From: Deltaproteobacteria bacterium
GTDB lineage: Bacteria > Desulfobacterota > Desulfarculia > Adiutricales > Adiutricaceae
DNA: 64,000 bases
Assembly (NCBI GenBank): GCA_031264185.1
Contig: JAISEL010000023.1
Location: 32,476 to 96,475 of the forward strand
Direction: 5' to 3'
The notes beneath the pieces were generated by a model. The model saw only the letters and a list, made by a program, of their open reading frames with translations, had not been told where the DNA came from and did no database searches. Position numbers and translations under genes: made by a program. The first letter of the stretch is position 1. Each line of letters begins with the position of its first letter. Below are positions 25,945-36,654 of this stretch, piece by piece.

Positions 25945-26550
25945 AAAGTCTCAATTATCCTTTAGAACATTTAGTTTGACCGGATTTCAATAAGAATGAA
26001 ACATGGCCAAACCCAAAATACCGTAATGAGAAAGGTGGAGTTAACGAATTACAGCAGTTTTCAGCCAAGACCGTTATTTAACTTGTACTGACATTAACAT
26101 CAAAATTCAGAGGTGTCAAACTTTAACTCTCTGAAAACGGTCATTATAGAGAGATTATTATTTATGTAGAGTCATGGCATGAGGTAGGAGGCAGCTAGGT
26201 TCTATTCCTGGGCGGTGCCTTAGTGGTGGTTTTTTTAGAACGAAATGGGATTTATAGACTATAAAAAAATTGGCCGTTATCAATTCAGGCACTGACCCAG
26301 GACTGCCGGAAAGACCTTTTCGGCGATGAATTTCAGGTTCGAAAAGACAGAGGACAATAATACCTCTGCCAACTCTAAAAATAAGGTCTTAAGATAATTA
26401 AATAGTTATTATAATGCTATTTAAATGTTAATGAAAACATGCAATTATGTTATAAAATAAATATTTTAATTATTATTTACACGGTAAATGTATCTTTTAT
26501 TAGCTTTAATTAAGCAAAATATAGTGATTTAGAAAAAATAGAGTAATGAA
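25945..26550. other. Gene-free AT-rich region upstream of the ModC-like gene
   Basis: No open frame of note. It must hold the promoter of the ModC-like gene. I did not recognise a molybdenum-cofactor riboswitch. Confidence 0.45.
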
Positions 26551-26556
26551 AATTTT

Positions 26557-26665
26557 GACGGCCTCGCAAAAAGTCCGTCTTTTAGAAAAGTGCATTATAT
26601 TGATATCATTACAGCTTTTGAACTAGACTTCCGGATCCGGAAAAAGGGGTTTTTGCGAAGGCATC
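26557..26665. mobile_element. 109-bp miniature inverted-repeat element with 6-bp direct repeats
   Basis: The left end is GACGGCCTCGCAAAAA and the reverse complement of the right end is GATGCCTTCGCAAAAA. Both ends are flanked by AATTTT (26551-26556 and 26666-26671), a probable target duplication. There is no coding capacity. Very similar TTTTTGCGA-containing ends are common in deltaproteobacterial genomes, to my recollection. Confidence 0.65.
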
Positions 26666-27029
26666 AATTTTAAGTGACTGAAGCCAATTAATATTTTTTA
26701 TTAAATTAGAATTTTATTACACTATAAAAAAATAATTAAAAAAACTTAATATTTGTAGATTTAAAGCCGATCATGGAGAAAATAGCGCCGAACAAAAAGT
26801 TACTAGTAGATAAGAATATATTAATAATCAGATTCCAGAGTAGTTGTATTTAAATTTCAAATAGGCAGTAATTTCTTTACTGGATAAAATAGTAGCCCAG
26901 AGAGCAATTTTGTGGAGACTTTTGCAAGCTATTTTTCCAAAGGTTAATTGGTTTTAGGCCAGGGTTTTTGGGTAGTTGTATGACTTTTTTTGTCCTAATT
27001 TTCAAGTATGCCTCAAATTTTATAAAGAA

Positions 27030-27640
27030 ACCTCACTCAAGAAACTGAAAAAGTTCGCTTTCTTAAAAACCAGCTCGGCTTTCAGGCGATACAGGACATC
27101 GCCGAAAGGCTCTGCATGGCATTCAGACTTTTTCCGCGAACCTGGAGCGCGGCTTCAGGACTGCGCCGCTGAGGTCCGAAGGTGAATAAGAATGGCCGTT
27201 AACCCTGAAACAGGCTGGATCGAAGCTTCCGGGCTGCAATAGAGTCATCTTACTGGGGAAGATGTACAGTTACTTAAGTCCTGCGAAGTAGAAGGAAACA
27301 TCAAGACGATTACAGTTAAGCGGGATTCCGCGGGCAATTTTTGGCTGAACTTCATGACGGATCAGGAGTTTAGCCGACAGAGGCAAGCGCGGATAACAGT
27401 GTCGGCTTCGGTCTTAAGGATTTCCTTGTGATTATCGGATGGAGATCTGAAGTACAGGCCCCGGCTCACGAGGACCCCAAGGTTTTTCCCGAGCTACAAG
27501 ACCTGTTCGGACTGCAAGCGCGTACTGGACGAACTAGATCTGAAGATGCAGGAATGTGTCTTCCAGAAATCCGGCGCCCGGCCTGACAGGAACGTGAACA
27601 GACCGCTGCCAAGAGCATCCTTAAAGTCGGCATCGCTCTT
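27030..27640 (+). pseudogene. tnpB: Decayed IS605/IS200-type TnpB gene
   Basis: Successive frames give fragments in the order expected for TnpB (OrfB_IS605): an N-terminal helix (LKNQLGFQAIQDIAERLCMA, about 27060-27130), IKTITVKRDSAGNFWLNF (about 27300-27350), FGLKDFLV with a following GWRSEVQAP (about 27405-27460; compare DFGLKDFLVLSDG in intact proteins), then SYKTCSDCKRVLDELDLKM (about 27490-27550), the zinc-finger region, and RPDRNVNRPLPRASLK in place of HDRDxNAAxNILK. Frameshifts and a large internal deletion remove the RuvC middle, so it is a remnant. No TnpA gene is nearby. Confidence 0.72.
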
Positions 27641-27654
27641 TGCTGAACCCGAAA

Positions 27655-28032
27655 TCCCATGGTCTTCATCATTCGGAGGCTGTCAAGCACTTCCAGAGTA
27701 TTGTATTTTAATTTTAAATGGGCTATAATCATTTTACTGGAAAATTTGGCAGGCAGGAGGGCCGCAAAAAGATACTTTAATCCCATGGTCTTCATCATTC
27801 GGAGGCTGTCAAGCACTTCCAGAGTATTGTATTCTGATTTCAAATGGGCTACAATCATTACACTGGAAAATTTGGCAGGCAGGAGGGCCGCAAAAAGATT
27901 TTTTGATCCCATGGTCTTCATCATTCGGAGGCTGTCAATTCCTTCCAGAGTATTGTATTCTGATTTCAAATGGGCTACAATCATTACACTGGAAAATTTG
28001 GCAGGCAGTTGGGCCGCTAACAGATACTTTGA
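27655..28032. repeat. Three tandem copies of a 126-bp repeat
   Basis: Units begin at TCCCATGGTCTTCATCATTC (27655, 27781 and 27907) and are nearly identical. A diverged fourth partial copy lies at about 28404-28486 on the same strand. Because 126 is divisible by three, several frames on both strands stay open through the array, giving spurious 42-residue protein repeats. The first copy abuts the end of the decayed tnpB gene. Confidence 0.85.
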
Positions 28033-28486
28033 CAAGTTATTTTTCAGTCAAGTGGAGTCCGGACGATTTAAGGTCATAAAATGTTGCCAAAAGCAACAGG
28101 GAAGTAAAAGTAATAGAATTAAATTTTTAGATAGATATTTTTTCTAAATAACCAAATTTTTTGTCTATTGCGCTAAATTGCTAAAGATAAAATATTTAGA
28201 AAAATATTTGAGTAATTTACAATTTTAATTGAAATAAACAGGTTTTAAAGATTTTTATAAAATGAATTAATTTTGTTGCTTTAAAAAAATACAGAAAACT
28301 ATTAATATTTAGAAATTTAAAACAATTAAGGCCGGAAAAATTTTTGGCCATTTAACGTAACTTCTATTAATAGGGAAGTTTTATATAATTTTAATCTCTG
28401 TTCGTTGTATTATGATTTCAAGTAGGTTATCTCTTGCTGGAAAGTTTGGCGGCCGGTGGGCACAAAGGATATTTTCGCAAGTTATT

Positions 28487-29605
28487 ATCCGGATATTTAT
28501 AAGTTTTTTAGGATGGGGTTTTAGCTTTTTTCAGGACTTTATTGCGCCTGATTTTCAAGCTAACTCTAACGGTCATTCATATGTTTTTTTGCCGCAGTTA
28601 GGCGGCGGTTTGGTTGCTCGGTTATATGTTGACGCCTGTGGTCATTTTGCCTTTTGGGATTTTTTGGGCCTTTTTCTTCTTATGTCCGGCCTTTCTTCCA
28701 ACTTGCTTTGATCTGTCAATTTCCCGAAAAAATAACTAAAAAAATCATCTGACCGGTCGGTTTATTATTCCGGCTCTAAAAAATTCCCTAAAATCCTGGA
28801 TCCAGATCCAGTCAAAATATAGGCCAACGCCGGGCGCGTTTTATTTGGTACAGACAACTTTCGGCTATAAACCAGGCCAGGGAGATACGATGGTATAAAA
28901 TTTGGATGACGGATTTATATTCCTTCTGGATGCAATTGACTGGTTGGTAGGTCCCATAATTTGCAAAATTGTAAAGGACTATCTTGATTAATTGCTGGAA
29001 ATATGTAGTAATTTTCGTCGTTTTTAGTTAAAAAACCAGGAATTGACAGTTTTAAGCATAATTTTGAGGTTATGACGGGGGGATTTTACTCTCCGAGCCG
29101 GAAAAATTTAAGCGATTTTTGCTTATTGACAATATGGATAAATCCGGAATAATCCATATTGCAAAATATTTTATATTATTAATTGACCGGCAAAATTTTG
29201 AGTCGGACTCTAAAGGTAAATCATAAATATGTTATTGACTGCAAAACTATGTAGCTTACATAAAATTATATATGATGAATGTATAAAGTCCGACTCTTAA
29301 AAAATATCTGAAAACTGTCAAACGTTAAAAATCAATTTGACCGGCCCGTTTTGGTCAAAGCATGGGAGAATTGTCCCTAAAATAATAATTTCGGAGCCAG
29401 AGCCGATTTGAAATATAGTAAAAGGCACAGATACGCCGGCATCAGCTGTTAACTTTAAAAATATTGTTTTAACTTTAAAAATATTGAATTTTATTAGTCA
29501 GTCTGATACAAAAACCTGGACTTAACTTATATCTGGACAAAACGATGAAACTGCAGAGTACTTTTGGTTTCATTATAGGTAAGTGTTTTCAGGCAGGTTG
29601 AATTA
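28487..29605. other. AT-rich gene-free region before the autotransporter
   Basis: No convincing gene. It contains an inverted pair, GAGTCGGACTCT near 29200 and AAGTCCGACTCTT near 29288, about 85 bases apart, and a tandem duplication of TTAACTTTAAAAATATTG at about 29450-29487. These could be regulatory sites for the autotransporter, or relics. Confidence 0.45.
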
Positions 29606-29610
29606 TAATT

Positions 29611-29626
29611 GGGCATTATATTTGCA
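29611..29626 (+). promoter_or_regulatory. Sigma-54-type promoter for the autotransporter
   Basis: GGGCAT-TATAT-TTGCAT matches the -24/-12 consensus: GG (29612-29613), ten bases, GC (29624-29625). It lies 36 bases before the TTG start, giving a transcription start near 29637 and a very short leader with an AAGGAG ribosome binding site. Confidence 0.5.
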
Positions 29627-29661
29627 TTATTTTGACCACTGCTTTATGCAAGGAGAATAAT

Positions 29662-32250
29662 TTGTCTCTTCATTCACTTTTTTCTAAAGTCAGCACTTTT
29701 TTAGTTCTGTCTTTGTATATAATTGCCATTGTTCTGACATTTTTCCTGATAGTCACAGTCAGCTCAGGGGCGGTCATGGCTGAGGAAATTATTTGGGACG
29801 ATCCTGACGCCCCGTTACCGCAGCAGCACCCAGTAACGTCTGAGTCCATGCTATTTCCTGGCAGTTCCCTGTCTGACAACCGGTTAACCGTTACCGTGAA
29901 CGTGGTCGGTGATATTTTGGGCGGTTTTTTGTACAGCACCGCCACTGGCGCTTCCGATGTCAGCCGCAACAAACTTGAAATATCTAACGTTATTTCCGGT
30001 CTGGACTATTTTATGGGCGGTTTCGGCCTTTACATGGACGTGGACGGCGGGGTGACCAGTAACGATAACGTCATAGCAGTTCAGGACAGCCGGGCAACAA
30101 GTATAACCGGCGGTTACGCCCGTGTTTTGGCCAGGCCCGGCGCTCCCGATTTCGCAGGTTCTTTGGCCACTTCAAGCCGTAACGAAGTCCGGCTTTATAA
30201 CACTTCGGCCTCAGGTGAGGTATCCGGAGGTTATGCCTCGCTCATGTGGGTCAAAGGCAGCGCCACGGCCAATGAAAACAAGGTCTATATGGAAAACAGC
30301 CAGGCGGGCCGTGTCTTCGGAGCCAGAGCCTGGCCGGACGATTTTGGCAACGACACTGCGGCCGAGGCTAACTTTAATCAAGTCTACCTGAAAAATGTCC
30401 GCATCAGCGAATCCGTTACCGGTGCCGGAGTCTTAGCCTATAAATCAGTTCAGGCCAACTATAACACCATAACTTTGGAGGGTCTCGTTGAGGTCGGGCA
30501 GTCTATCCGGGGCGGAATGGTGTTGGAAAATTACTTTGCCGGGGAAAAAGATGTTTTTACCGGCAATGTATTAAATGTCATCAAACCTCACGAGAGCGGA
30601 ATAAAGGCCCAAATGGCTCTGGAAAACTTTGAGGAATACAATTTTGTGTTTTCCTCTTTAGCTCCCTCAGGGTCAATAGGGCTTAAAGTTAACGGCCAGA
30701 TCACTTTAAACGACGGCGTTGACCGGGGCAGTGTCTTAAAGTCTTTTACCCTCTTAAATGAAGGGGCGGTTCCGAAAGAAAATACCCGGTACATCCTGAT
30801 GACGTCCGATACGGATATAGATTATACCGGATTTACAAAGCCGGCTGACTATACGGAAATCTTCGAACCTTTACTCAATTATGACGTGGCTTTCTCCCAG
30901 ACACCCCGGCAGCTGACGGCCACAGTCCGTAATTTTCGGGCCAGCGACGATACGGAGATAATTCCCGGCGGACCTTCCGGGGGGTTGGATATCATTAATG
31001 ACGGAGGGGACCTTATCTCCGGCCCCGGAGTCGATCCAGCTGATCCGTTCGGCCCTGACGACGGCTATGATCCTTTGGATGATTTCGGCTCCGGCGGCGG
31101 CTATGATCCTTTGGATGATTTCGGTCCCGGCGACGGCTATGATCCTTTGGATGATTTCGGCCCTGACGACGGTTACGACCCTCTGGATGATTACGGGGCA
31201 GATGACGGCTACGACTCTTCCACCGGCGGAACCGGCTCTGGTAATGACGGCTCAGGCTCGGCCAATGACGGGTACGAAGACGGTTACGAGGGCCGGGATA
31301 AACCATATCCAGAGCGCAATCAGGAAGTCAAAGGCCAGAACCGCGAACAGGACCGGAATCAAGTTCGCCGCCAGGGACGTCGAAAAAACAGGAAAGCTGA
31401 GGCCAGAGCCAAAAAACTGAATCCCTGCCCCCGCGTTTTCTTCAAGTCCAAAGGCGGCCGGACTAGGCGGCATGACAGCTATGACCTGAAAATTAACAGT
31501 TTTTCCGCTTTACTGGGCGCTGACTGCGGCCGGTATCTTTCGGGAGGTCTTTTAACGTTCGGGGCGGCTTTTGAAGGCGGCTGGGGCAGTTATGATTCTT
31601 TCCGGCATTACGCCTCTGGTCAGGTGGCAGGGACTGGTGATTTAAATTATGCCGGTGGCGCCATTCTGGGACGCTTTGATTTCAATCCTGAAAAATATGG
31701 TCGCTTATACCTGGAGTCGGCCGTCCGTACGGGAAAACTGGACACGGATTTTAAATCCAGAGATTTATCCGGCTTCGGCGGCCGGGAAGTTTCCTATACG
31801 ACAGGGAACGCCTACCTGGGATTCCAGTTCGGGGTTGGGGATTATATCCCATTAGATCAGGTTTCCTATTTAAATATCTACGGTCAGTATTTTTGGACCA
31901 GACTGGAAGGGGAGAGAATAAAACTCAGCAGCGGCCAGAGTGTTGAGATGGAAGACATTGACTCCAGCCGTATTAGGACCGGCCTTCAATATCACCGGGC
32001 TTTAAATAAAAACCTGAGGACATTTGTCGGCGGGGCTTTTGAGTACGAAACTGAAGGCAGAGTTGAGGCCAAAGTTAATGGCTTCAAAGTGCCCCCGACC
32101 TCCAAAAAAGGAGGCACCGGCATTTTTGAGGCCGGCATTACTTACAGTACCCGCTCGGCAAAACCGTTTACCGCCGGTCTGGCCGCCCAGGCTTACGCCG
32201 GACGTCGCCGGGGAGGAGCCGGGGTTCTTCAACTGGGCGTACTTTTCTAG
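29662..32250 (+). CDS. Autotransporter (type Va secretion) with acidic repeat linker
   Basis: An 862-residue protein starting at a TTG that follows AAGGAG by six bases; the upstream in-frame codon at 29632 has no such site. Residues 1-40 form a long signal peptide. The passenger (to about residue 440) is rich in polar, repeat-like beta strands (NxVxLxNxxxxG.V.GG patterns), as in beta-helix adhesins. Then come four 12-residue repeats of the form GYDPLDDFGPxD, a glycine/serine stretch and a very basic segment near residue 600 (RRQGRRKNRKAEARAKK). The C-terminal 270 residues are an autotransporter beta-barrel ending in the aromatic GVLQLGVLF. Expected location is the outer membrane, with an exposed passenger. 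It is followed by a strong terminator. Confidence 0.85.
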   Translation: MSLHSLFSKVSTFLVLSLYIIAIVLTFFLIVTVSSGAVMAEEIIWDDPDAPLPQQHPVTSESMLFPGSSLSDNRLTVTVNVVGDILGGFLYSTATGASDVSRNKLEISNVISGLDYFMGGFGLYMDVDGGVTSNDNVIAVQDSRATSITGGYARVLARPGAPDFAGSLATSSRNEVRLYNTSASGEVSGGYASLMWVKGSATANENKVYMENSQAGRVFGARAWPDDFGNDTAAEANFNQVYLKNVRISESVTGAGVLAYKSVQANYNTITLEGLVEVGQSIRGGMVLENYFAGEKDVFTGNVLNVIKPHESGIKAQMALENFEEYNFVFSSLAPSGSIGLKVNGQITLNDGVDRGSVLKSFTLLNEGAVPKENTRYILMTSDTDIDYTGFTKPADYTEIFEPLLNYDVAFSQTPRQLTATVRNFRASDDTEIIPGGPSGGLDIINDGGDLISGPGVDPADPFGPDDGYDPLDDFGSGGGYDPLDDFGPGDGYDPLDDFGPDDGYDPLDDYGADDGYDSSTGGTGSGNDGSGSANDGYEDGYEGRDKPYPERNQEVKGQNREQDRNQVRRQGRRKNRKAEARAKKLNPCPRVFFKSKGGRTRRHDSYDLKINSFSALLGADCGRYLSGGLLTFGAAFEGGWGSYDSFRHYASGQVAGTGDLNYAGGAILGRFDFNPEKYGRLYLESAVRTGKLDTDFKSRDLSGFGGREVSYTTGNAYLGFQFGVGDYIPLDQVSYLNIYGQYFWTRLEGERIKLSSGQSVEMEDIDSSRIRTGLQYHRALNKNLRTFVGGAFEYETEGRVEAKVNGFKVPPTSKKGGTGIFEAGITYSTRSAKPFTAGLAAQAYAGRRRGGAGVLQLGVLF

Positions 32251-32358
32251 AGGCCGTTCTGCCTGGCTGCTAGAGAATGGATCCGAGGAGGGCACGTTCC
32301 ATTTTAGACCCGCAAATTTGGCGGTTCCCTCGCCGCTGAATTAATCTCGGATCCTAAT

Positions 32359-32396
32359 CCCCCAGACTTGGCCCTGACCTGAGTCTGGGGGTTCTT
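32359..32396 (+). terminator. Intrinsic terminator after the autotransporter
   Basis: CCCCCAGACT (32359-32368) pairs with AGTCTGGGGG (32382-32391) around a 13-base loop, followed by TTCTTATT, 108 bases after the stop codon. Confidence 0.82.
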
Positions 32397-32952
32397 ATTG
32401 GTCCGCTTACAGGTACAACGGAGGCTAAAGACTATTTTTATCCGTTTAAGTATGGATTATTATCTTGAAGACGGCCCAAGTTTCTTGGCAAATTCGGAGA
32501 CAAAGATCGGCCAGATAGATAAATTAATCTGAGGGCCGGGAAAAGACTAATCAGCCTGACCGGTCTGCAAAACTGTAATGCAGGCAAATATGGTCGGCGT
32601 AAGTTTTGAAAAATTGTTATCCGTTCGCTGTGAGCCTAAAAACGCCTGATGATGAAAGTTTCGGTTGCTCCCTCAAAGAGCCTTGGCCAGGGATTGAGCG
32701 GTCCTGGAAATCTGAACCGGCTTGGAATGAACTTTGAGGTGGAAAAACAATTTCTTGACTAAATGGTCAGAAAAAGCGATACCCATTTAAAATGGAGTTA
32801 ATCTGTGCCGGAGAGATATCAATATCAGCCCCGAATAAATTAGGGGAATGTTACAATTTGGCAAAATATTTGAGAGACTCTGAAAATGCTCAGTCGATTA
32901 CTTAGGCCTAAAAGATTTATACAGTGCAAAGAAAGTTAAAATTACAGTGAAG
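32397..32952. other. Gene-free region between two convergent genes
   Basis: No supported gene. A TTGGCAAAATATTTGAGA sequence near 32858 resembles a sigma-54 site but lacks the -12 GC. Confidence 0.4.
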
Positions 32953-33675
32953 TTATTGAAAATAACGCTGGTTCATGATGACCCGTCCGATAATCTTAAT
33001 CTCCTCAAAACGGTGTACAAAGGAAGTGTATTTCCGATTTTCAGGTTCAATGATGAGGAATTTTTCTTTTTTACCGGCCATTGTCAAGTACCTGAGTGTG
33101 CATTGTCCGGTGTCTGTTTTCAGACAGACAATATAGATTTGTCCGTCTTTAATGTTTTCCGGCTTCTTTTTGGTCAGGTCGGCTACGACTATACTGTCTT
33201 CAGCGATGACCTCTTCCATCGCGCTGTCAGGGACCTTGAACGCCTGAAGATCTTGGGATATGTTCCGGTAGAGACTTGGACCGTGAATTATAATCCGGCT
33301 TTTTTGGACATCGTTGGTTATCTGGATTAGGTTGTCCGGTCCTAAAAACATGTTGTCAGAATAGGCTACAGGCAAAAAGCCGCGTCTGACCATGGCTTCA
33401 TCGCTCACTGCTGAATATTTTTCGCCTTCTGGAGCAGCAGTGCCGGCGAGGATTATCCGGCCAATATCCAGAAAGTCTTCAAAATGACGGTCGGGATAGC
33501 CTAAACCAGCGGCAATTTTTCGTTTGATTCCATCTTCCCCATTCCGGCGGCCGTTTACAAGATCATTAAGATAGGGAACAGAGATGCCGACTTTGGCGGC
33601 AAAGATTTTCCGGGACTTCTCAAATTGGACAAAATACTTAAGAGCTTCGGAAAATATCTTGTCAATTAGCATCAT
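32953..33675 (-). CDS. XRE-family regulator with S24/LexA-like C-terminal domain
   Basis: A 240-residue regulator. Residues 15-60 form an XRE helix-turn-helix (EKSRKIFAAKVGISVPYLND then LVNGRRNG). The C-terminal half (LQAFKVPDSAMEEVIAEDSI, DGQIYIVCL, GRVIMNQRYF) follows the S24 peptidase/LexA C-terminal fold seen in phage CI-like repressors. In an active LexA-type protease the serine is in GxSM; here the motif reads PDSAMEE, so cleavage activity is doubtful. A paralogue lies 440 bases away on the same strand. Such proteins control prophages or stress genes. The short N-terminal extension and ATG-ATG start make the exact first codon uncertain. Confidence 0.75.
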   Translation of the reverse strand: MMLIDKIFSEALKYFVQFEKSRKIFAAKVGISVPYLNDLVNGRRNGEDGIKRKIAAGLGYPDRHFEDFLDIGRIILAGTAAPEGEKYSAVSDEAMVRRGFLPVAYSDNMFLGPDNLIQITNDVQKSRIIIHGPSLYRNISQDLQAFKVPDSAMEEVIAEDSIVVADLTKKKPENIKDGQIYIVCLKTDTGQCTLRYLTMAGKKEKFLIIEPENRKYTSFVHRFEEIKIIGRVIMNQRYFQ

Positions 33676-34113
33676 CTTTTTATGCCAAAAGAATCCTTTA
33701 AAGAATTAATGAACAGAGGGACAGGCGGAACACTATTTTGGTCAGACAGGTTCCTGGGCTGTTGACCTGTTAAAAAAGTTTTATCCTACAGTTTTTCGGT
33801 CTAGCTGTTCCAAAAGTTATTGGTCATTATTGTTTTCATTCTGGACGGGCCGAATCAGGTTAGGTCAACAGTTTTGCCTGAACCAGAAGCCATAGCCGCA
33901 GTTCCAGTAAACAATGCCGACGCACTTTTAAAATCAAAGTCAGAAATTCCGGCTCACGAGAGAACCTATGACCCTCTGAGGCAGGCATGTTTTTTTGATA
34001 AGTGATACCCAAGTTGAGTACGACAAAACTAAAGTCCGATGATGGCTTATACAATAATTTAATTATTTGAACATTAAATTATTTGCTAATAATTTATAAT
34101 TACGCTATAATAA
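33676..34113. other. Spacer between the two paralogous regulators
   Basis: No credible gene; AT-rich towards 34110. It includes the promoter of the 32953-33675 regulator. I did not find an obvious repeated operator shared with the region upstream of the second paralogue. Confidence 0.4.
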
Positions 34114-34833
34114 TTAAAAAAATGACTGGCTTAAGATAACCCGGCCAACAATCTTAATGTCCTCCAGACAGAACACCCCGGTTTTGTATTTACGGTTTTC
34201 AGCGGCAACCAGCAGGGTCTTATAGCTGCTGTCAACCCAACTTAGGTACCTGAGGGTACATAGTCCGAACTTTTTATCAAGGCAGACGAGGTAAACTTTG
34301 CTGTCTTTATTTTTTTCCGGCTCATTTAAGGTCAGGTCGACGATGACGTCACTTTTTTTAGGAATGACCGGAGCCATGTAGTCATCCAGGACTTTGAAAG
34401 CCTGAAGGCCTGAGGATGATGTCCGATTACAACTTGGTCCGTGTATAATAACATGGGTTGTCCGGGTATTATTGGTTACTTTGATTCCGTTGTCTGGTCC
34501 CAAATCCATACTGTCAGAATATACCACAGTAAAAAAGCCACGTTTTTGCAGAGCATTATCGCCAATTGCGGTAAAGTCCGCAGCCTCCGGACATTGGTCG
34601 CCTTTGATAATCAAACGGCCGATGTCTAAAAACTCTTCGTAATGCCGATCGGGAAAGCCCACAGCGGCGGCTATTTTCCGCTTAGTCTGGTCTTCTCCGT
34701 ACCGCCGACCGGAGAGCATGTCATTAAGATAGGGAGCGGAGATGCCGACTTTCGCTGCAAAGCTTTTCTGGGACTTTTCCTGTCGGACAAAATATTTGAG
34801 CGATTCGCAAAATATTTTATCAATTGATTTCAT
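34114..34833 (-). CDS. XRE/S24-like regulator, paralogue of the previous one
   Basis: A 239-residue protein colinear with the regulator at 32953: IDKIFCESLKYFVRQEKSQK, FAAKVGISAPYLND, FPDRHYEEFLDIGRL, LQAFKVLDDYMAPVIPKKSD, VYLVCLDKKFGLCTLRYL and KIVGRVILSQSF all align to it. The HTH is conserved; in the S24-like domain the catalytic serine position is an aspartate (LDDYM), so this copy is almost certainly not self-cleaving. The pair arose by tandem duplication, and a third copy has decayed at 37.35 kb. DNA-binding specificity may differ because the recognition-helix flanks differ (NDLVNG against NDMLSG). Confidence 0.75.
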   Translation of the reverse strand: MKSIDKIFCESLKYFVRQEKSQKSFAAKVGISAPYLNDMLSGRRYGEDQTKRKIAAAVGFPDRHYEEFLDIGRLIIKGDQCPEAADFTAIGDNALQKRGFFTVVYSDSMDLGPDNGIKVTNNTRTTHVIIHGPSCNRTSSSGLQAFKVLDDYMAPVIPKKSDVIVDLTLNEPEKNKDSKVYLVCLDKKFGLCTLRYLSWVDSSYKTLLVAAENRKYKTGVFCLEDIKIVGRVILSQSFF

Positions 34834-36652
34834 CCGAATATTCAGCGTAAGGACTCCGGCCGAAAGGCCAGGAAAAACGCCGCCTCCTTAAATTTAGTCA
34901 AAACCAGAAACAAAGTATCCATATCAGTCAGATTTCTGAATCATACGGCAATATTTAAAGGAAACGGTGACCGACCATGGAGCCTTTGACCCTGCAAGTG
35001 AGCCGGACGGCAGCCTATCCAGAGTAAATGCCGGCCTGCTGGCCTGTCAAGACATCAGCCCGGACAAGGTCTCGCGGAACCCATTACAAGTTTTTTGGAC
35101 CTTGGCCGGTAATTTCTGGGCCGATCGCAACTCGTGAGCCTAATCAGCTGATACGCTGCGCCGCCGGCTGGTTAACATCAAAATTGACTTTTTCCGGTCA
35201 AAAGCTTTGGATGGCTGACATAATGCAAATCCATAGATAAATGACTCTCAGGTTAAATAACTTGCTGTTTCGGAACGGACGGATCCCTAAAGAGTTTTAT
35301 TCCGGGCTGGGTTGGTCCTACCGTTTGTCTGAAGCCCTGGACTTCAAGAGAGCGGTGCTTTAGAAGCGCTTTGCCACAGTTTTTAAATCGACGGAAAACG
35401 CCGCCGGTTGGTTCCTTTTTCCTTGGCATCCTATGGTTCTTAAAAGTCCTCTGATTTTGCTTGGGCGATTGACTGAATCCATTGAGGCTGTCATAAAATA
35501 TAGTATTTATGTGCTATATTAGCTATTAATAGTTTATATAATTGATATATTAGAAATTTTGTCCAATTTTTATTGAGAATTCATTTCTGGTCAGCTCCTG
35601 AAAAATTATTTCTTTGTCTGAGATATTATCTGCTAAATTGGAACCGCTGTCAAATTTTATTTTAGTGGTTTAAATGGTACTGGGGACCTATTAACTAATT
35701 TTGACTTCAGTGACTGTGGAATTTATAGTGGAGCAGAATAAATTAATTTTTGTTTCGAAAAATGCTTCAAATTGCTACAATATATGGTAGATATAAAGAG
35801 AGTGAAAAATTGTGGATTTGACTGTTATAGCCTATAATATAACGATAATAATGAGATTATATGCCTTGATTGGGGATAATCTTAATCTATATATTGAGAG
35901 GTAAATTTTTAATTATTTTCCAGGATCTAAAATTAAGAACAGTTTCTAGGTATCATGCGCACTTTTTGGATTTTTTTAGAGGAATCCTTATATTGAGAAA
36001 AACTCCTAAAGTCGCTATTTAAATAGCATTAAGTGTTTTTCTGCATGGGGTTGGAAAAGAAAGCGGAGTGTCTCTAAAATACCATTATTGAAAATTTATA
36101 CTGTTGGAAGAATTTTATAGGTCTGGAACGGCTACCAATAATATTCGCTGACTTTTGGCTGCGCGAGCTGAATGGTCAGATGTTATATAAGAAATTAACA
36201 GACTGCAGTCTGTAGCGTGGTGATTGGATTTTAGGTTACCGGGTATTTTGGCTGATCAAGGGTGGGGGCGGCCTTTGTCTCTGGCTGCGGGAGCCGGTTA
36301 TCTTACAGACAGAAACCAACTGCTGGCCCTGTCTTGATTTTAATTAATCGGGGCGGCCAGGTGTTTAGCAGGGTTGGGATAACGTGCCGGTGAGGTCGTC
36401 GGTGGGACGGAAAAACTTGGAAAACCATTTTTGGGTCCCTAGCGCTTCAGTCCAACAGATTTTTGGAATGTCAACTGCAGTAATAAAAACAGACCATTAA
36501 TCACCTTTCCCCATACATAAAGGGAGGGTTTCTGAGGACAGGTCCTCTGCCGTGTACAGTCCCAGATTATTATCCTTGGTTGTTGCCAAAGGCCAGATTC
36601 TAATATGACATCGCCCTGTCAAACCAACTTGGTTTGGGAAAAGCTCGTTTTT
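34834..36652. other. Gene-poor region
   Basis: About 1.8 kb with no convincing gene. GC-rich patches at 34970-35460 carry short frames without recognisable domains and may be relics; 35500-36050 is very AT-rich. Confidence 0.45.
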
Positions 36653-36654
36653 TA

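Noticed and set aside
27655..28032. CRISPR-like array
   Set aside because: The units are 126 bp, contiguous and nearly identical throughout, with no spacers and no cas genes.
27466..28035. Minus-strand frame with three 42-residue repeats
   Set aside because: The 126-bp DNA repeat keeps frames open on both strands. There is no ribosome binding site, and part of the frame is antisense to the decayed tnpB gene.
28412..28711. 99-residue hydrophobic frame
   Set aside because: Its first part is the diverged fourth copy of the 126-bp repeat; the remainder is AT-rich and without a recognisable domain or ribosome binding site.
30998..31420. Plus-strand repetitive frame (MILWMISxPAT repeats)
   Set aside because: It is a shifted reading of the 36-bp repeats of the autotransporter gene.
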